The position numbers were made by a program, and so were the translations under genes. The notes under the pieces are model-generated. The model ran no database searches, was not told the DNA's origin, and saw only the letters and a list, made by a program, of their open reading frames with translations. From Seriola aureovittata (taxonomy: Eukaryota; Chordata; Actinopteri; Carangiformes; Carangidae): 64,000 bases of DNA. Where the stretch lies: positions 22,357,501 through 22,421,500 of the forward strand of contig NC_079373.1 in assembly GCF_021018895.1 (NCBI RefSeq). The letters are read 5' to 3'. Below, piece after piece: positions 36,711-52,159 of the stretch (positions within the stretch are counted from its first letter, which is position 1; each line of letters starts with the position of its first letter).

Positions 36711-38076
36711 AACGCGTCACGGCTGATGTGATCCCGTCGGAAGAGGGTCTCTAGTGTTTTGTTGTTTGTAGACCACTTCATATTTTTAAAGCCCAATATT
36801 CCCACCTTAAAGCCCCTATGTGAAGGATTTGAACAGTTCTGACTTTGGTCATGGTAGTATCACAAAAAAAAAAAGAAACTGTGGCAGACAGCTACAAAGA
36901 AGTAATGTGTCAGTTTTGACTGGGATTCTCAATTTTCTACAATTTAAAACTCTTGCCATAACAGTAATTTGAGATATTCTATAACCACGATTAGAATATA
37001 AGAATTAGATTTTGTGGTTTCACAACTACTACTACTGAATAGTGTCATTCTGTGTCAGTGTTGTTATTCCACAGCCCATTTGTTTTAGTCTTGGATGAAT
37101 TTCACTCACGGGGAAAATTGAAAATTGTACTTTTGATCAGATTTAGAAGAGAAAATGTGAACATTTTCTTTTTGTTTCTGTTTTTTTCCCCTTTAAGTTA
37201 AATTCACATTTAGCAAGGAAGTTGCTATTTGTGTGAGAACGAGGTTGCCATCACCTGTTCACTTTAAACAAAGAGGTACAAGAGATAGTGTGCTGACTCA
37301 ACCAGACAATTCCCAGATAATGCTTCAATGGAAGCATTGATTTTATACGGCCGTAGGGCTGCATCCATTGTGTTGGGCTGTGCAGTGTCATATCCCTGTT
37401 GCCCACCACTCTGCCTTAATAAACCAGAGGTGAGCTTTGAAAGATTGTGTGGTGGTGAGTACACACGGTCCTCTGGGACAAGAATTGTCAACCTTGTGAC
37501 TATTGTTTTAGCCCTGATGTTTCCCTTTTTGCTAAATGAGGTCCATTTCTGGTGGTGGGTAGACATCCCAGAGCTGCTGTAGGATTGAGGTTTGATGTAG
37601 TGCACAGTTTAGCTGAAATGAAGATTGATATGTGCTATTTGTAGGAGCGTGAATTTGAGTTTTGGTATTAAAACCAGAAAGACGCATGTAATACCAGGAA
37701 AATATCATCATCTCCTTCCTCCTCTCTTTATAAGCAGAAGTTTACAGCATTGTATAGAAATTGAGCTTTTCTTGTCTGTGGGACTTTGTTGAATTGACTG
37801 AACTGAGTGTGTTTATAGCGTTGCAGGTGTGAGTGCTCCCTGGCAAACAGAGGTGGAGAGCTTCTTTATTTATTCATGAGCAAGGTGTTTGCTTTATTTC
37901 TCTCTTCCCCTCATACTCAAACAGCGAGGGTTTGTCTCCTCCCTCTGCCAGAGCTGCGATTTTTTATTTTTTAGACAGGTAGATGACGTCATCAGCTCTT
38001 CCTAACACATCTGTGCCAACATTTCCTAATTAGCGACAGAAAGCTGCCTAAGGCTGTTGATCAGCCTGCTTTGCGC

Positions 38077-38078
<2 letters not shown>

Positions 38079-38162
<84 letters not shown>
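38079..38162. repeat. (TG)n microsatellite
   Basis: About 42 TG units after a GCGCGCG start. Confidence 0.98.
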
Positions 38163-38164
<2 letters not shown>

Positions 38165-40499
38165 ACAGATTGTATATAGTTACCTACATGTGTGTCTGTT
38201 AATAGTACAGGAAAGGTAACTGTGTGTGCGTACGTGCATGCATGTGTGTGTATATCTTGTGTGAGAGACAATATCAGCCCATGGGTGTTGTGGTGGAGTC
38301 AGTATCTGTGGATTAATTACCCAGAAGGCACCTGTCTACCCTTTCCACACAGACAGGCCCTAGACACACGCACACACGTGCATACACATGCACTGAAGAC
38401 ACAAACATGCCCATGGGACTTTAAAATGTCACAACACCTTACTTGCCAGTGCCAAATAATACCACCGTATCCAACCGGCCTCAGATGTTTTTTGGTTCTC
38501 TTGCCAAACAAGAAACCTGCTGCCACTGGTGCTTAAGGCATTTAGTTTATTAGTTTCTCCTCTGATTTATTAGATTTATTACTCGACATGAAAGTAAAGT
38601 GATCGTGCTGCATTAACTGCTTCATTGTTGTTTTCAGGAAGATATGACGTAAAATATGCAGAAAACATCAAAAGTATTTGGTCTCAAATTAATGCAAAAA
38701 TGATGAGTTTTTCCATTTCTATTAATTGACTAATTACCTCTCTACTCCCCCCTATCAGTAGAAGCTTCCCTCCTTTTTGTATACAACTGCACATAAGCAT
38801 GTGTCCAGCTTTGTTTGAAATATCTTACACTGACGTGATGAAAACAATGATCATCTGTGCCTAATGTTTACATTTGGAGGTTCTTTCAAATGCAGTACTC
38901 AGAAAAGATAAAAACAAACTATTCACTATACATACGTACATTATACTGTATATACATTTTAATTTGTGTAATAGTAGAAATCCGCGCTTGTGCAGTTTAA
39001 TAACAGGATTTTCCAGTAACATGGGTTTGATTTCATTTGTTTAGCATCATCCTCACAGAATGCAGGACAGTACACACACATTTCTGTTATGATTAAAATT
39101 AGACACCCGTTTAAATAGTTTTTTGGATATGGCCCTTGCCCAAAGGGCAGCCAGCAGTAGACACAAGCTGTAGAGCAGCAGGCCGGTGAAATTTCCATTC
39201 ACACTAATTTAGCAAGCTCCAATTCACATTCAGATGATTTATTTGCCCTCAGGGTGGTAACAGCAGCACACTTTTCGTCGCTTTGTCTTCCAACTTCTTT
39301 CATGCCTGTGTTAACCTCGGGCAGTGCACAGAGCAAGACGTATCCATGATTCTGTTGTACACGTTCTTCAGTGGCAAACTAAATCAGTCAGATTTAGTGA
39401 TATCAGATGCATTTAAAAGTGAATTAACCTTCAGTTTATTCGCAATATGTAACAACACTCGAATATTTTTGCAACATTAGCAAGGAATTGAATTTAAAGG
39501 ACCATAACTGTGTTTTTGCAAATCTAAATCAGCTGCTACAAATCCCACAGAGTTTACTTAAATAATACTGAAATGTTTCCAACCTTTCAGCCAGCTTTTG
39601 ATTTCAGTCTATCACACTGTGAGCATCATGTTTTACTTTTACTCTTGTCAAAAAGTCATTAACATTGTGTGTCAAACCTTTAAGTGCCTAACTCAAACAA
39701 GTTACAAATGATTTAAGTTTTTTAAAAACACGTAGAAGCCTAGAATAAAAACAGATTAAAGATGTACTGTTAGTTATTAAGCTCTTGAGCCTTGTCACTA
39801 ACAAGACAATATGTTCCTACAGTTAATTCAAAAGATGTACTTGAATTATCAGCTCTTGTCTTGTGTCTATTTTTTAGGGCAGTTTATGTTTCACCAGAGG
39901 TAAAAAATAAAATTAATAAGTTATGATAGATTCCTCCATTTTGGCTTTTCATTCCCTTAAATTTGCGTGTCAGGGTTCAACAAAGTTAAACTTTAGACAA
40001 AACTTGTCAGGCCACTAATCATAGCACTTGTATTGGAACTGCCATTTTAAATGTTGGTGAGATGAGGTTTTAACAAATCTGAAACACACCAGCATGATCT
40101 TAGAGACTTTAAAGTGTATGTGATATGTTGAAATTGGACAAAAGCATGCCCATCGCAATTGAAATTAATTCTGAAACTAAATAAAACAAACCTTTCTTAT
40201 CGGGGGAGAATATACAGGGCAGCAGCTTGATTACGAGCTCTACTTGTGCTTCATCCTTTTGAAGCCACTTTGGTCTTTTCAAGAGAAAGACAGACACACA
40301 AACCGAGAAAGATGTGGTCCTTCACAAGTGGAACTGTGTCTCATCTGTGTCTTTGTTTCTTAGACCTAAACCTCTTGTCCTTCTCTCTCTGATCCACTCC
40401 GCCCGCCTCTCCCTGCGACACTGAGGCTCTAAAGCTATGAGTGTTTTGTAAGGTGAAGACAGGATTGATTCTTCCACGGAGAAGAACTATGAGCAGATC

Positions 40500-40503
<4 letters not shown>

Positions 40504-40576
<73 letters not shown>
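40504..40576. repeat. (TG)n microsatellite
   Basis: About 36 TG units. Confidence 0.98.
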
Positions 40577-40578
<2 letters not shown>

Positions 40579-41650
40579 ACACAGTATATATGTGTTTGTG
40601 CTTGACCCTACTCCTGATGAATTACCAATAAACCCCAAACAACCAGTGCGAAATCACATCAACAGGCGAGGCCAAGAGGATAGTGGGTAATGTAGTTTAT
40701 GTCTTGCATCAGTCCCAACAATAAATTATGGATTCCCATATGCTGCAGTGAAGGAGGGATTTGTGGGTAATGTAGTCTGAGGAGAGGGAGCTTGGAAGGG
40801 TTTATGGGTAGTACTGTGTGTGGGGGGGTTTTTTTTGTTTGTTTTTTCAGTGGCTGGCCCTGGTGTGGATAATACAATCAGTGGTCCATTCAGATAACAA
40901 AGGTCCTGCTTCTCTGGGCTGCAGGTGGTATTACAAAAGCAACGTGAGAACCTTGTGCCAAGTCAAAACCTTAGCAACATAAAAAAGCTGTTGAAATGTC
41001 ACAATGGCAGCCAAATGAAGAACTATTCAGACTGAATTTCAATCCAAAATTTAGTGTCAAATGCTTCCTATTTAAGATTTAAATGAGCTCTTGTGGTGTC
41101 TTTTTGTTGCCTTATTTATGCTAAATTTAGCCTGCAAATGCTTTTGGGTCATCTTAAAATATGTTCTGTTCCCACTCAACTTTGCCGACCGATGAAATGA
41201 GCACTTAAGCCCCTGCAAAGTCAGGGAGATCCCCACTCTACCGCTGGACTGGGAGAGAAATCAGAAAGCCGCAGGGCATGACCATAATGAACTTGGGTAG
41301 AATTAAAGAGGCGGAGAATAAACTGGTAAATGTTCCTGCACTCATGCTCTCACTGCTGCATCTGTTTTAGCTTTCAATGTCCATTTAACCTGTCTGTTCA
41401 CTCTGCGTCAGTACCAACCAACACCTGTCTATAATGTACAGATCACCTACAGCAAATGTGTGTATTTGCGTGTATGTGTGTGTATGTATGTGTGTGTGTG
41501 TGTGAGACTGCTGTATTTTACTGAGCACTGTGAGTAAAATGTATCTGCTGTAACTCCGTCACTGCTTTGATAATTTATTGAACGTTGTATTTATACATGA
41601 GAGAGAAATGATAATAAAGCACCACATAAGTAACTTAATACGTGTGATTA

Positions 41651-41652
<2 letters not shown>

Positions 41653-41707
<55 letters not shown>
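41653..41707. repeat. (TG)n microsatellite
   Basis: About 27 TG units, 330 bp before exon 7A. Confidence 0.98.
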
Positions 41708-41710
<3 letters not shown>

Positions 41711-41805
41711 TGTGTTAATTGTAAAGAATACAATGATATTTTTCTGACTCACTCCTCTGTGTGTTTTCCTCGACAATGATTATTTATTAAACAAATATTT
41801 CCTGA

Positions 41806-42270
<465 letters not shown>

Positions 42271-42560
42271 TAAGCAGGAACAAAAGTTGACAGGTGTACA
42301 AAATTGATTTCTTCGAGAAAACAAAAAGCTGTGAAACAGTGAAACTGAATGCAATTACACAGGACAACACTCGATACGCCATAAACTGACTGGTCAAGCT
42401 GAAAGACATTTGCTACAAAAATGAGAAAAACACAACAAAGAAACGGGTTTATCATTTTTTGGGTTTGTCAAAATTACTGTGCAAACAGGTTTACAGCACT
42501 GGTCGTCTTCAGACTAGGGCATTATTATATTATTATATCTTGAATTATGTAGTTAATGCA

Positions 42561-43090
42561 CTTTTAAAGGAATACTTTGACATTTTTGGAAATATGCTAC
42601 GAAACGTGCTTTCTTGCCGAGAGTTAGAAGAGAAGATTGATTCCTGTACTCTAGATATGAAGCGACAGCCAGCAGCCAGTTAGCTTAGCTTAACACAGAG
42701 ATGGGAAACAGGGGGAGACAACAAGCTTTATTATATCCAAAAGTAACAATATCTGCCTTCCAGCACGAAAAAAAAACATGATATCTTGTTTTTATAATTC
42801 ATACGAAAACCATAAGCAAGTGTAAAAATGATAATTCCAAAAATAGTCCAGCATATTAGCATCTGTTAAACAGCAGATTTTCACTTTTGCATTTCTATTG
42901 TTGTACAGATGAAAACAAACAAGATATAACGTGTTAGTTAGTAAAGTTATTGCTAAGCTAAGTGAACAGGCCGCTTGGTGGTAGCTTTCTATTTATCATG
43001 AGAGGGGTATCAATCAATCGTCTCAGCGGACTCTTGGCAGGAAAGCAGATAAGCCTATTTCCAAAAGTGTCAAACTGTTCCTTTTAAAGG
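42561..43090. mobile_element. MITE-like repeat with long inverted ends
   Basis: The left end (TTAAAGGAATACTTTGACAT, then TTTTTGGAAATATGC) and right end (GCCTATTTCCAAAAGTGTC, then AAACTGTTCCTTTTAAAGG) are inverted over roughly 80-90 bp. The right arm also carries CTTGGCAGGAAAG, matching CTTTCTTGCCGAG on the left. The interior CCAGTTAGCTTAGCTTAAC and AACAGGGGGAGACAAC are familiar to me from a very common teleost repeat. It is non-coding and lies in intron 7A. Confidence 0.7.
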
Positions 43091-44573
43091 AGCTTGATTT
43101 TGTAAAACCAAAAATTTCTAAAACTGCATGATAGCTAATATAAAGATACTTAGGTAATACTGTGTGAGGAAGGGGAAAATACCGAAACACTAGTTTAAAT
43201 GATATGATGCAGTATGAATGAAGCATACTATATAAAGTATGAATGACTACCATCCATCCTATCTGAATGTGATTTCCCAGAATGAAATAGCTTTTTTAAA
43301 ACCCCTCCTGTTTGTGGACACTGATTAGCCTCTGCTTGATTCAGGAGACGAGTTATTTTTGACTGGGCCCAACATTCACTGTCACTGAGTTATAAACCAT
43401 CCTGAGAAATGTGGCACTTTAAATCAGAGCTGTTTACAGCGTCAAGTCCGTTTGAATTATCAGGAGAGATAGCTAAAACAAATCAGCCAAATGTTTGATG
43501 TCACCTGTTTGAAGCACTGAGGTTATACGGTTCAGTCTGAAGAACGATACGCACTACATGAAGATTTACTTGACTGTCTTTAAAAGAGCAGCAGAGGGGG
43601 AAAAAAAAAAAGTAGATTTCATGTGGAGGTGAGATGCCGATGTAGTTGTGGCAGAGAGAAGAAGGGACTTGGGAGTGAGAGAGCAGGAGACAGTCACGCT
43701 TGGTCAGCCATGAAGACAGAGGAGAGGAGATGGCAAGTGAGAGCTGTCTCCTGCCGTCTCCACAGGCACGCAGCTCTGTGAGCCGATCCTATTCACTTCT
43801 GTCTCTCATGCTTTACTGACTTTCTGCTAACTGCCTTGATAATCACAGTAAGTCTATCCGACATATTCCATCTCTCTCTCCGTCCCTCATCATGTCCTCC
43901 ATTACCTTCCTCCTAAATGAGAAGCCTAACATGTAAATACTGTGCGTATAAATAAAAAAAATCCCAAATATTAAACATAATGAACAATGCTGCACAACTT
44001 CCACTCTTCACTTGAGAAAATAGATTGGACTCCAGACAGACTAAACTTGGATATGTCTAACAATTAAAATAAAGTTACACATTTTTTATTAAAGGGTCTG
44101 TAGCCTTCAAGAGTAAATAAGCTGTAACTTTATAGAATAAACATAAGCGGGCTCCAGTTTTCACTGGTTTTTATGTAAATACACAACCTTATCTACATGG
44201 TGGAAGTGACCTGTGTGTTGTTCACTGCAGCTAACATTAGCACACCTGCTCAGCTGGGACAGATGTCATGGGGATGCAACAATACCGTTGCTTATCAGTC
44301 ATATCAAACTTTATTTAGTCTAGCATTAGCATAAGTGTCAGCTGGCTAGCTAAACCAGACAACTGCCAGACACCAACTCCATGAACTTTTTACAGCTTTT
44401 GCTCCATTGTTCGACAGCAATGAGTGAACAGTGAGCACAGACAGGAGGTGCATCCGTTTTGTAATTTGCAACCCTCACAGGTGGTCAGCGAACACACGGG
44501 CGCACACACCCTTATGTACACAACACACACGTTTAAGAGGGTTTTCCTTAGAAATGGGAGGAGATTTTAGTGA

Positions 44574-44864
<291 letters not shown>

Positions 44865-46819
44865 GCACGCCCACACGCCCCGTAATATCCTCCCTCTTTG
44901 TCCCCTCCTCTCTCCCGCCCTTCCTGCCCTCCTCCTCCCTCCTCGTTCCTGTTCCTTTGACACTGCTGTGGAAATGATGATGGTGATGATGACGATGATG
45001 ATTCTGCTGATTATTTAAAGAAAAAAGAAAGAAAAATGCAACTAGGTACATATTAATAATGAGGATAATTTAAAAAAAAAAATAGGCATACGTATATATA
45101 AATATATATATATATAATGTTTTTAGTTCTTGTCTCTTCTCTTCCCGCTCCGACTTCTCCTCCTGATGTCCTTTGGCCTGCTGCCAAGCAAACAAATTTG
45201 TTTTAGTAGAAAACATGAGACCCTGCAGCCTTGAAAACTTCTTGAACAAAGTCGATGAAAGCCTCCGTTCCTGTTCTCCTCTCTTTTTCTTTCTCAGTGT
45301 CTTTTGTTGGTAACAAAAACAAAACCTGTACTTTTTTTGCAGATTTTTTTTTTTTATTATTATGAATATGAATATGACTTCTGTTTTATTTTTGTTGATC
45401 ATGTGTGTATTTATTACATGAGTATAAGTCTGTACACTGATTTTTATTCACATTTTGCCTCACCTGACACCTTTATTTGTTATTATTTCGTTTGTTTTTT
45501 TTGCTAGAGTAGTGATTATGTAATAACGATTTTTGCGGAAATCTGTGAAAATGTCAATAACAAAAACAAACACCAGACAGGTCAGCCAAAACCTTACAAA
45601 CAACTCTCGAGACCTGCTGAAACTGACAACGCCGATTTTAACATTAGTCTTTTGTTTACATTAGCCAAGACATTTCAAGATGTTTGTTGTCAATTTCTAA
45701 ATTTTTTGTTTTTAATTAACTTGTATCATTTTACTCCCTGCATTCGAGACCCGGTTTTCATCAACAGGAAGTGAGATTTCCTGTATCCTGAACTTGGCCT
45801 TGGCCATTAGCCAACCGTCGGTCATGGCTGAGCCTGAGAGCCAATAGGAAATGTGCTAAACGTCCTATCAGTGCCATGTAACAGAGGTACTGTACTGTAG
45901 ATAGCTACGCTTTTAGAAGCAAGTACACAACGTTATAACTCTACCTTCCTCACTGTTATAACCTCTAGACCTACTAACGTTCTCCATGTAAGGAAACTCA
46001 CTCTTGGTTTGATAATGGTTGATTAATTTATTAATGTATTTATTGATTGATTGCCTGTCCTACACATACCTATCTGTTTCTCTCTATCTCTCTCTCCCTC
46101 TCTCTCTCTCTCTTCATTTACACACCACCATGCCTTTACTTCTCTCAACTCCATCCATCTCTCTTTCGTTCTGCCTTGTTTTGGCATGATGCCCAGATTT
46201 CGGGGGTGGGTCAAAAGCCCCCATCTTTTTTGCCAACCCTTCTCTCCCTCCCTCCTCTTCTCCTGTTCCTTCTGAAGCCCTGACACAGATAGCATGAGAT
46301 ACTCAAGCCTTTGTATAAAGAGACCAGTTAAAAAAGAAAAGAAAAAAAAAGAAAAAAAAAAAGCTTCTCATCGATACTGTTCAGATAATAATAATAATAA
46401 AAAAATACTAATAAAAATTGCAAAAGATAAATAAAAAAGATGAGAAAAAAATACAAAAAAAGAGCTAAGACGATGGATAGCAGCAGCTGCAGGAGAGAGG
46501 CGACTGGTTCATGAACTGGATGGGGCGGGGTCAAATCTGAAAAAAAAAAAGTGAGAGTCGTAGTTTCGAAGGGTAGAAAAGTCATGTGGGAGGCTTGGAA
46601 GAAGCAGTGTAGATTTTGGGATTCTTGCCATGACACGTAGAATTCATAGTCAAAAAATCTACACTTATTACTACAATAATTAATAAAAACTGATGAACAT
46701 GGGTATTACCACAATATCGACAACAACAACGATCGTGATAATCCTGTAATATTCTCAAAAGATAATCTTTCTTGTGCTTTGTAGCTACAGAACATTTTTC
46801 TCTATATCTCCCTTTTTTA

Positions 46820-46825
46820 AATAAA
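46820..46825 (+). promoter_or_regulatory. Candidate poly(A) signal of the GoA mRNA
   Basis: An AATAAA hexamer followed within about 10 bases by a GT-rich stretch (GATGTTTTG), the usual arrangement for cleavage and polyadenylation. It is one of several candidates; A-rich sequence near 46.4 kb also contains the hexamer. Confidence 0.35.
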
Positions 46826-47644
46826 AAGATGTTTTGCAAAGCGTTCCAGTTTGACAGCGAGCTGATGTGGAACCGCGGCGATCTCAGACCGACCCCGTGT
46901 TGTTGTAATGCTCTGAACTGTGCCCCACCCCCCTTCTCCTTTTACCGTTTTGCCTGTTTCCCTGCATTAGAACCGTGTCCTCACTTTAGCCTGACTCAGA
47001 ACGACTAAATATAATATTATAACAATATCTATTTTTTATTATTTCAGAAAAAAACAAACCACTTTTTTTTGGGGAGAGCACGTTTCTCGCTGCGTTCGCT
47101 AGTTAGGGACGCCGCATGTACACACATCAATGCTGTATAAAGTCATGCTCCTTTCTTCTTCTACTACTTCTACTTCTTCTTCTCTCTGTCTCTTTTCAGT
47201 TTGACACACACCTTCCAGGTCTACAATGAAAAGCACAGTTCTCACGTCTCACACACACACACTTTTTCACACTCACACACATACACACACAATAAGTAGA
47301 TTTGGAAATTTGTTATCTATTCATACCTAATCTATGTTACCCCTCATCAATCTATCTACCCATCTATCTATATAGACCTCTCTTTCTTGCCTTCTTGAGT
47401 TCTAGTTTTTAAAAGAGAAAACAACTGTGTATAATGACATGATATACCTGTTTTTGGCATTCTGTTCCTGTTACCTTCATTATTTTTTATTTGACCTCCT
47501 CTATGTTCTGTTCTTTACCCAGTGAATGCTTTTTTCTGTGCAGCTTTTTTTCTCTCTCTCTCTCCCTGTACTCCTCTTTAGTGAATGGTTGTTATTTCAT
47601 GTGGGATGTCCGTGCTGGAAAAACCAATCGAATGTAGTGTTTAC

Positions 47645-47650
47645 ATTAAA
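47645..47650 (+). promoter_or_regulatory. Alternative candidate poly(A) signal (ATTAAA)
   Basis: An ATTAAA hexamer lies within TTACATTAAAAAGCC, followed by T-rich sequence. It is used here as the outer limit of the GoA 3' UTR region. Function is inferred from the hexamer alone. Confidence 0.25.
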
Positions 47651-48482
47651 AAGCCACTGTTTTCATGACTACAAAAAAGCCAACCTCTTCTCACTGTGTC
47701 TGTGTTTTCACCTCTCAGCTCCCGAGCCGTGTCGCTCAGATAGCTCAGCTCGACTGAAGATACAAAGAGTTTGTGAAATCCTCTAACTTAAAGAAGATGG
47801 TGAAAATAGTCTTTTTTTCATTTAAAGGCTGTAAATAGCTCACCAGCAGAAATGTGAGACACTACCACTATCGGTTTCATATCTGACACGAATCGAGTTT
47901 CAGGATTATTGTTGATGAACACTGTGACACACAATGAAAGGGGCCTGATGATCTCTTGTAATTGCATTTTGATAAAATGTCACTGTTCACAGCTGGCGCA
48001 TCCAATAGGCAGAAACAGGCAACCTGATCCTGCAGCAATCAAAGAGGGAGAAAATTAATTATCTCAGGACACAAAATATCAATTTTTAAAAATGTACCAG
48101 GCTGACCCGTGTAACTCTGCCGCAACCACACTTTAATCTCCAGAAAACTTGTCCAGAGGTTGTTCCGTCACGGCTCTTGCATGCACTGAGATTTTTCAAA
48201 GTGCACAGGTCTCCTTTTTCTCCACAGTGACTGATTAGATTTTAACGACGTGGAATAAAGAGGGGCCAAATGAGAACCAAAGGTTTGAGTAAATTTATTA
48301 ATCTACAGTCATGGTGACTGCGTGTTAAAACTGGCCGTCATTCCCGTCAGTTATGATGTAAGATTTTACTACTTTCTAAAATTTTAATTCCTGATTGGAG
48401 AGGTGGCAACAACGCTACAGCTTTACAAGCAGTCGTTCAACGGTCCCGTAGGCAGCAGTATTAGCTCACAGACACTCAGACA

Positions 48483-48757
48483 GATGTTAGCACTGGGAGT
48501 CTAGGGATGGCAGTGCCACTCTGTTGGTCCACCTCTTTAGTCCAGGCTGAGATACTTTTAACAACCTCAGACATTCAGACAATGGATGGATATCCATGAA
48601 ATTTGGTACACACATTCATGCTGCCCTATGATCCCTTAACTTTTCATCTAGCACAATCATAAAGCTTTGATTTGTCTAGTACTTTGGTTTTTGCCCAAAT
48701 AGCTTTTCTTTTAGTGCCAATTAGCACATGCTAACATACTAAACTACCGGTGAACAC
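48483..48757. repeat. Dispersed teleost repeat (family not named)
   Basis: The phrases GATGTTAGCACTGGGAG, GGTCCACCTCTTTAGTCCAG, ATGGATGGATATCCATGAAA and GCTAACATACTAAACTA occur in the order I recall from a high-copy fish repeat. It is non-coding. Exact borders are uncertain. Confidence 0.5.
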
Positions 48758-48977
48758 AGAATTTTTAAAGGGATGAAAAATGGAAAGGCTGTGGAAACGA
48801 TGGTTTCAAGTTTGAAATATCTGCCCCACACACACACAAACACACACACAAACATGTTGCTTCCTGTACTTCTCTCAGTTGACCCCCATGGGGGAGGAAG
48901 TCATGAAGTGAGTTGACATATTTCAGGAAGACAAACAAACACACTTTTTCTATCAGTTTTTCACACAATCTAAGTCT

Positions 48978-49020
48978 CACACACACACACACACACTCAC
49001 ACACACACACACACACACAC
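48978..49020. repeat. Interrupted (CA)n microsatellite
   Basis: CA run with one TC interruption. Smaller CA runs follow at 49215-49236 and 49478-49503. Confidence 0.95.
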
Positions 49021-50689
49021 TCAAACACAACACATAATAAGCATATAGTCTGCACTGAGGAGAATTGGTGTTCGCCCGCCTGCTTGCGTTACACTATATA
49101 GACTCCCAAACCACCAATTCTTTTTCACTCACACTCTGTCAGCAGGAAATGGGATTTACTCACATCCAATGGTATTGGTGGTATTACAAGAATGTTCTCC
49201 AAAGAACACAACAGACACACACACACACACACACACTGTACAGTTGTACGACCTCATGGTAGCTTGATTTCATCTGTGCCGATGATGCATATATCTGTGT
49301 CTCTGTGGTCCAAACACACACACACACTCACACACAAGGAGCCGTGTCATGTTGGTAAACTCATATCAAGCTGGGGGGTGATCCATACAGTACTCACACT
49401 TCACTATACAACACTCACTCAGGCCTCTTATAAAGGTGTATCTCAACTGTACTGTACGTATTATTGAAATGAAACATCACACACACACACACACACACAC
49501 ACAGGTCAGATAGATCCGTGTCATGGCAGATAGAAAAGTAAATGTGAGCTGGAGTGATAGGAGGCAGAGCGAGGTTGTGTCAGACTATTCATTCACACAT
49601 GAGGAGAGAGCGAGTGGAGGGAGAGAGGAGTCTTTCATCCTTGTTGCTGTGGCAGGAGCTGCAAGGAAAAGGCTGGTTCACTGGGTTCAAGCATAACAGA
49701 GAGAGGAGGAGAGAGGCTGTTCAGACAGAGAGAGCCATCAGACAACAGAGAGGAGGGATGGAGGGGGTGTAAGGAAGGAAAGGTCTGAATCTTATCTGCT
49801 CCCCTCACACTAATTGCTTTAAAAAAAGAACTCAATCTCCCTTCATACCTCTAATGTCCCTCTTTCTCAGCATACAAGGGTTGCTCCGATGTTTTTCAGA
49901 TTTGATGAATAAGTTCTTCATCTTTAGCTGCTGGTTTGTTTGCTCGTTTAGATCCGCATTAGCTGTGGTTTTAAATCAGCTGCTCTTCCTCTGGTCTACA
50001 TGAGGATTTCACACACAATGAGAAACAGCACACGTCTACAGCCATGAAGACATTCACTCCACGATTTATATAAAATAAATAATAATAATTAGATTAGATA
50101 GAGCACAAGAAGACAAACACATCAAAGAAAATACATGTATCGGTGTTACTGTAACAGTATCAACTACTAACTTTGTAGCTGTGATACTGCAGTTCTCCCT
50201 GTTATCCACGGTACTTGTATTGATCCTTTAAACAACACAAGGTTCTCGGGCCATGTTCAGCTGGACAACAGCACTGCATGGATAAAACACACAGCCCCCC
50301 CCCTTAAGACAAAGAGCTTCTCACCATCATTGCATCGAAAAATAAAATGACTGTCACGTAGTGGTATTATAAACTGCTCGTATTATATGCAGTGTTTTGG
50401 TGTCTGATAAGCCCTCACATTTATGACTCCCTTCCCTTATGAACCCCTTAAGTTGTCTTTATGTTGCTGTTGTGCATGGGCTGTTATATAGTTTGTAGAT
50501 TTGTGAATACTAAAAATAATAATAATAATAATAATAATGATGATGACTCTACTCAGTCACTGGAGCCACAGGAATATCAAATGAGTTTCAATAATTTATA
50601 GTAATGCTTTAAGGACTAAGTGAGAGAGTGAGTGAGCTTCAGAGATGTTGATAGATGTGTGTTTGAGCCGGGATCACTGCTTCCATCTG

Positions 50690-50825
50690 CGGTGCAGTCT
50701 TTATGCTAAGCTGAGCTAAGCTAATGGACTCTTTGCTCTAGCAGCATGTTTAAAGAGCAGACAAGAGCGTTTTCAATCTTCTCATTTGGGAGTGAATAAT
50801 TGTATCTCCTAAAAAGTTAAAAATG
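50690..50825. repeat. Fragment of the 42561-43090 repeat family, opposite orientation
   Basis: GTCTTTATGCTAAGCTGAGC and CAATCTTCTCATTTGGGAG correspond to the reverse complement of interior and end segments of the intron 7A element. The copy is truncated and diverged. Confidence 0.45.
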
Positions 50826-52159
50826 ATCTATGGTCATTTCACATAAACAGAAAAAGAGAGAGATGGAAGAGGTGGAATAAAAAGCAAATACAAGACAATG
50901 AAGGAGGATCAGGAGGCTTGAGGACATAGACCCACAGATATCAAAAGCAGAACAGAGGCCACAGCAGAAGAAAGGAGCAGATATTGATTTTTAATTTGGC
51001 AGGGTGAAAACTGACAGGGAAAAATTCACTTGTGAGTAAAGTGACTGACAGCTGCATTAGAGAATCGAGTGTCAAGAATCTTAAATCGTACCCAGAGTGA
51101 CCTCACCTCCGTGCTGAGATATTTTTAAATCCTTGGGAAAACATCAATGAATCATCATCAAGTGAAACAGATAATAACAGCAGTCACATCTGCTTCCTGC
51201 CTAATTGAAACAGACACAGCGCCTAATTTATACCAAACTGAGAAGGACTGCGACGGCAAAGACTTTCTTTCTTCTTCTTTTTTACTGAATAAAAAGCCAG
51301 AGTGCGACTTTGTGTTGTCTGATCAAGAGGAGATGGTGCACGAAACAGGCTCTTTTTCTTTGAGTTTTTCTCTTTTAGAAAATAACAAACAAACGACATT
51401 CTACCACACAGCACTTTGAATTTTATTATCTCGAGTCATGCCGTCTCACACGTACTTTTGCACAACTCACAGTTATAAAAACAGTCATTTTGCTGAAGGC
51501 ACATGGGAAAAACCAACCTACGCTGAGTGATGATTTCCAATACAAAACATTTTTTTCAAATTTGCTCTGGATGCAGGTAAATGAATATTGAGTTCTCCTG
51601 CGTAATTTTGTGCATGACAGTCCCCACTGGCATGTACAAAATCATTTGCAGTGCTTGATTTAGTGCATGATCTTTACTAGAGCAGTCATTTTAATAGCCA
51701 AGAGTACAAAGTAATACCAGAAATATGATTCTCATTGCCATCCTGCAAGCCATTATAATCAATAAAGGAAGATGGGTTTTATATGGAAATGGAAATCCCT
51801 GTCAGATTTAATTTAGCATACTTTGTGATAGTTTAATAACCCACTTGGTCTCACTTGTCAGGTTTTTTCCACATAGTTAAAAAGGCTTCTCAGGTCTCAC
51901 CAACAACAAAGCCCACAAATAAAAGTAAAGTTCTATAAGCTTTTCAGCAGCAAAATACATTAGGACACATTCTTGTTTGGGTTTGCGCTGTGCTCCAGAA
52001 TATTGGATTTGAAATGAAACTGTGAGTATGAGGTTAAAGTGCTGACTCAGCCACAACAATATCATCCAGGGTCCTTGCCTGTCTGTCATTTTCAAGTCTC
52101 AAGGAGTCATCACTCTTTAGAAACCTTTCAATGCCTTAAGATTTTTCTGGTAAAGCCTG

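Larger units (their letters stand above)
44865..47690 (+). other. Probable 3' UTR region of the GoA mRNA
   Basis: After the GoA stop comes about 2.8 kb of low-complexity sequence: C/T-rich blocks, a GAT-rich stretch near 44970-45005, A-rich runs near 46320-46480 and several A/T-rich hexamers. No coding exon follows in frame. The 3' end is uncertain. Gi/o genes often have an intron in the 3' UTR; I could not identify one here. Confidence 0.5.

Noticed and set aside
48913..49503. Clustered short CA tracts with regular spacing, considered as a CRISPR-like or satellite array
   Set aside because: The units are plain dinucleotide runs with irregular spacers. Nothing else about the genome is prokaryotic.
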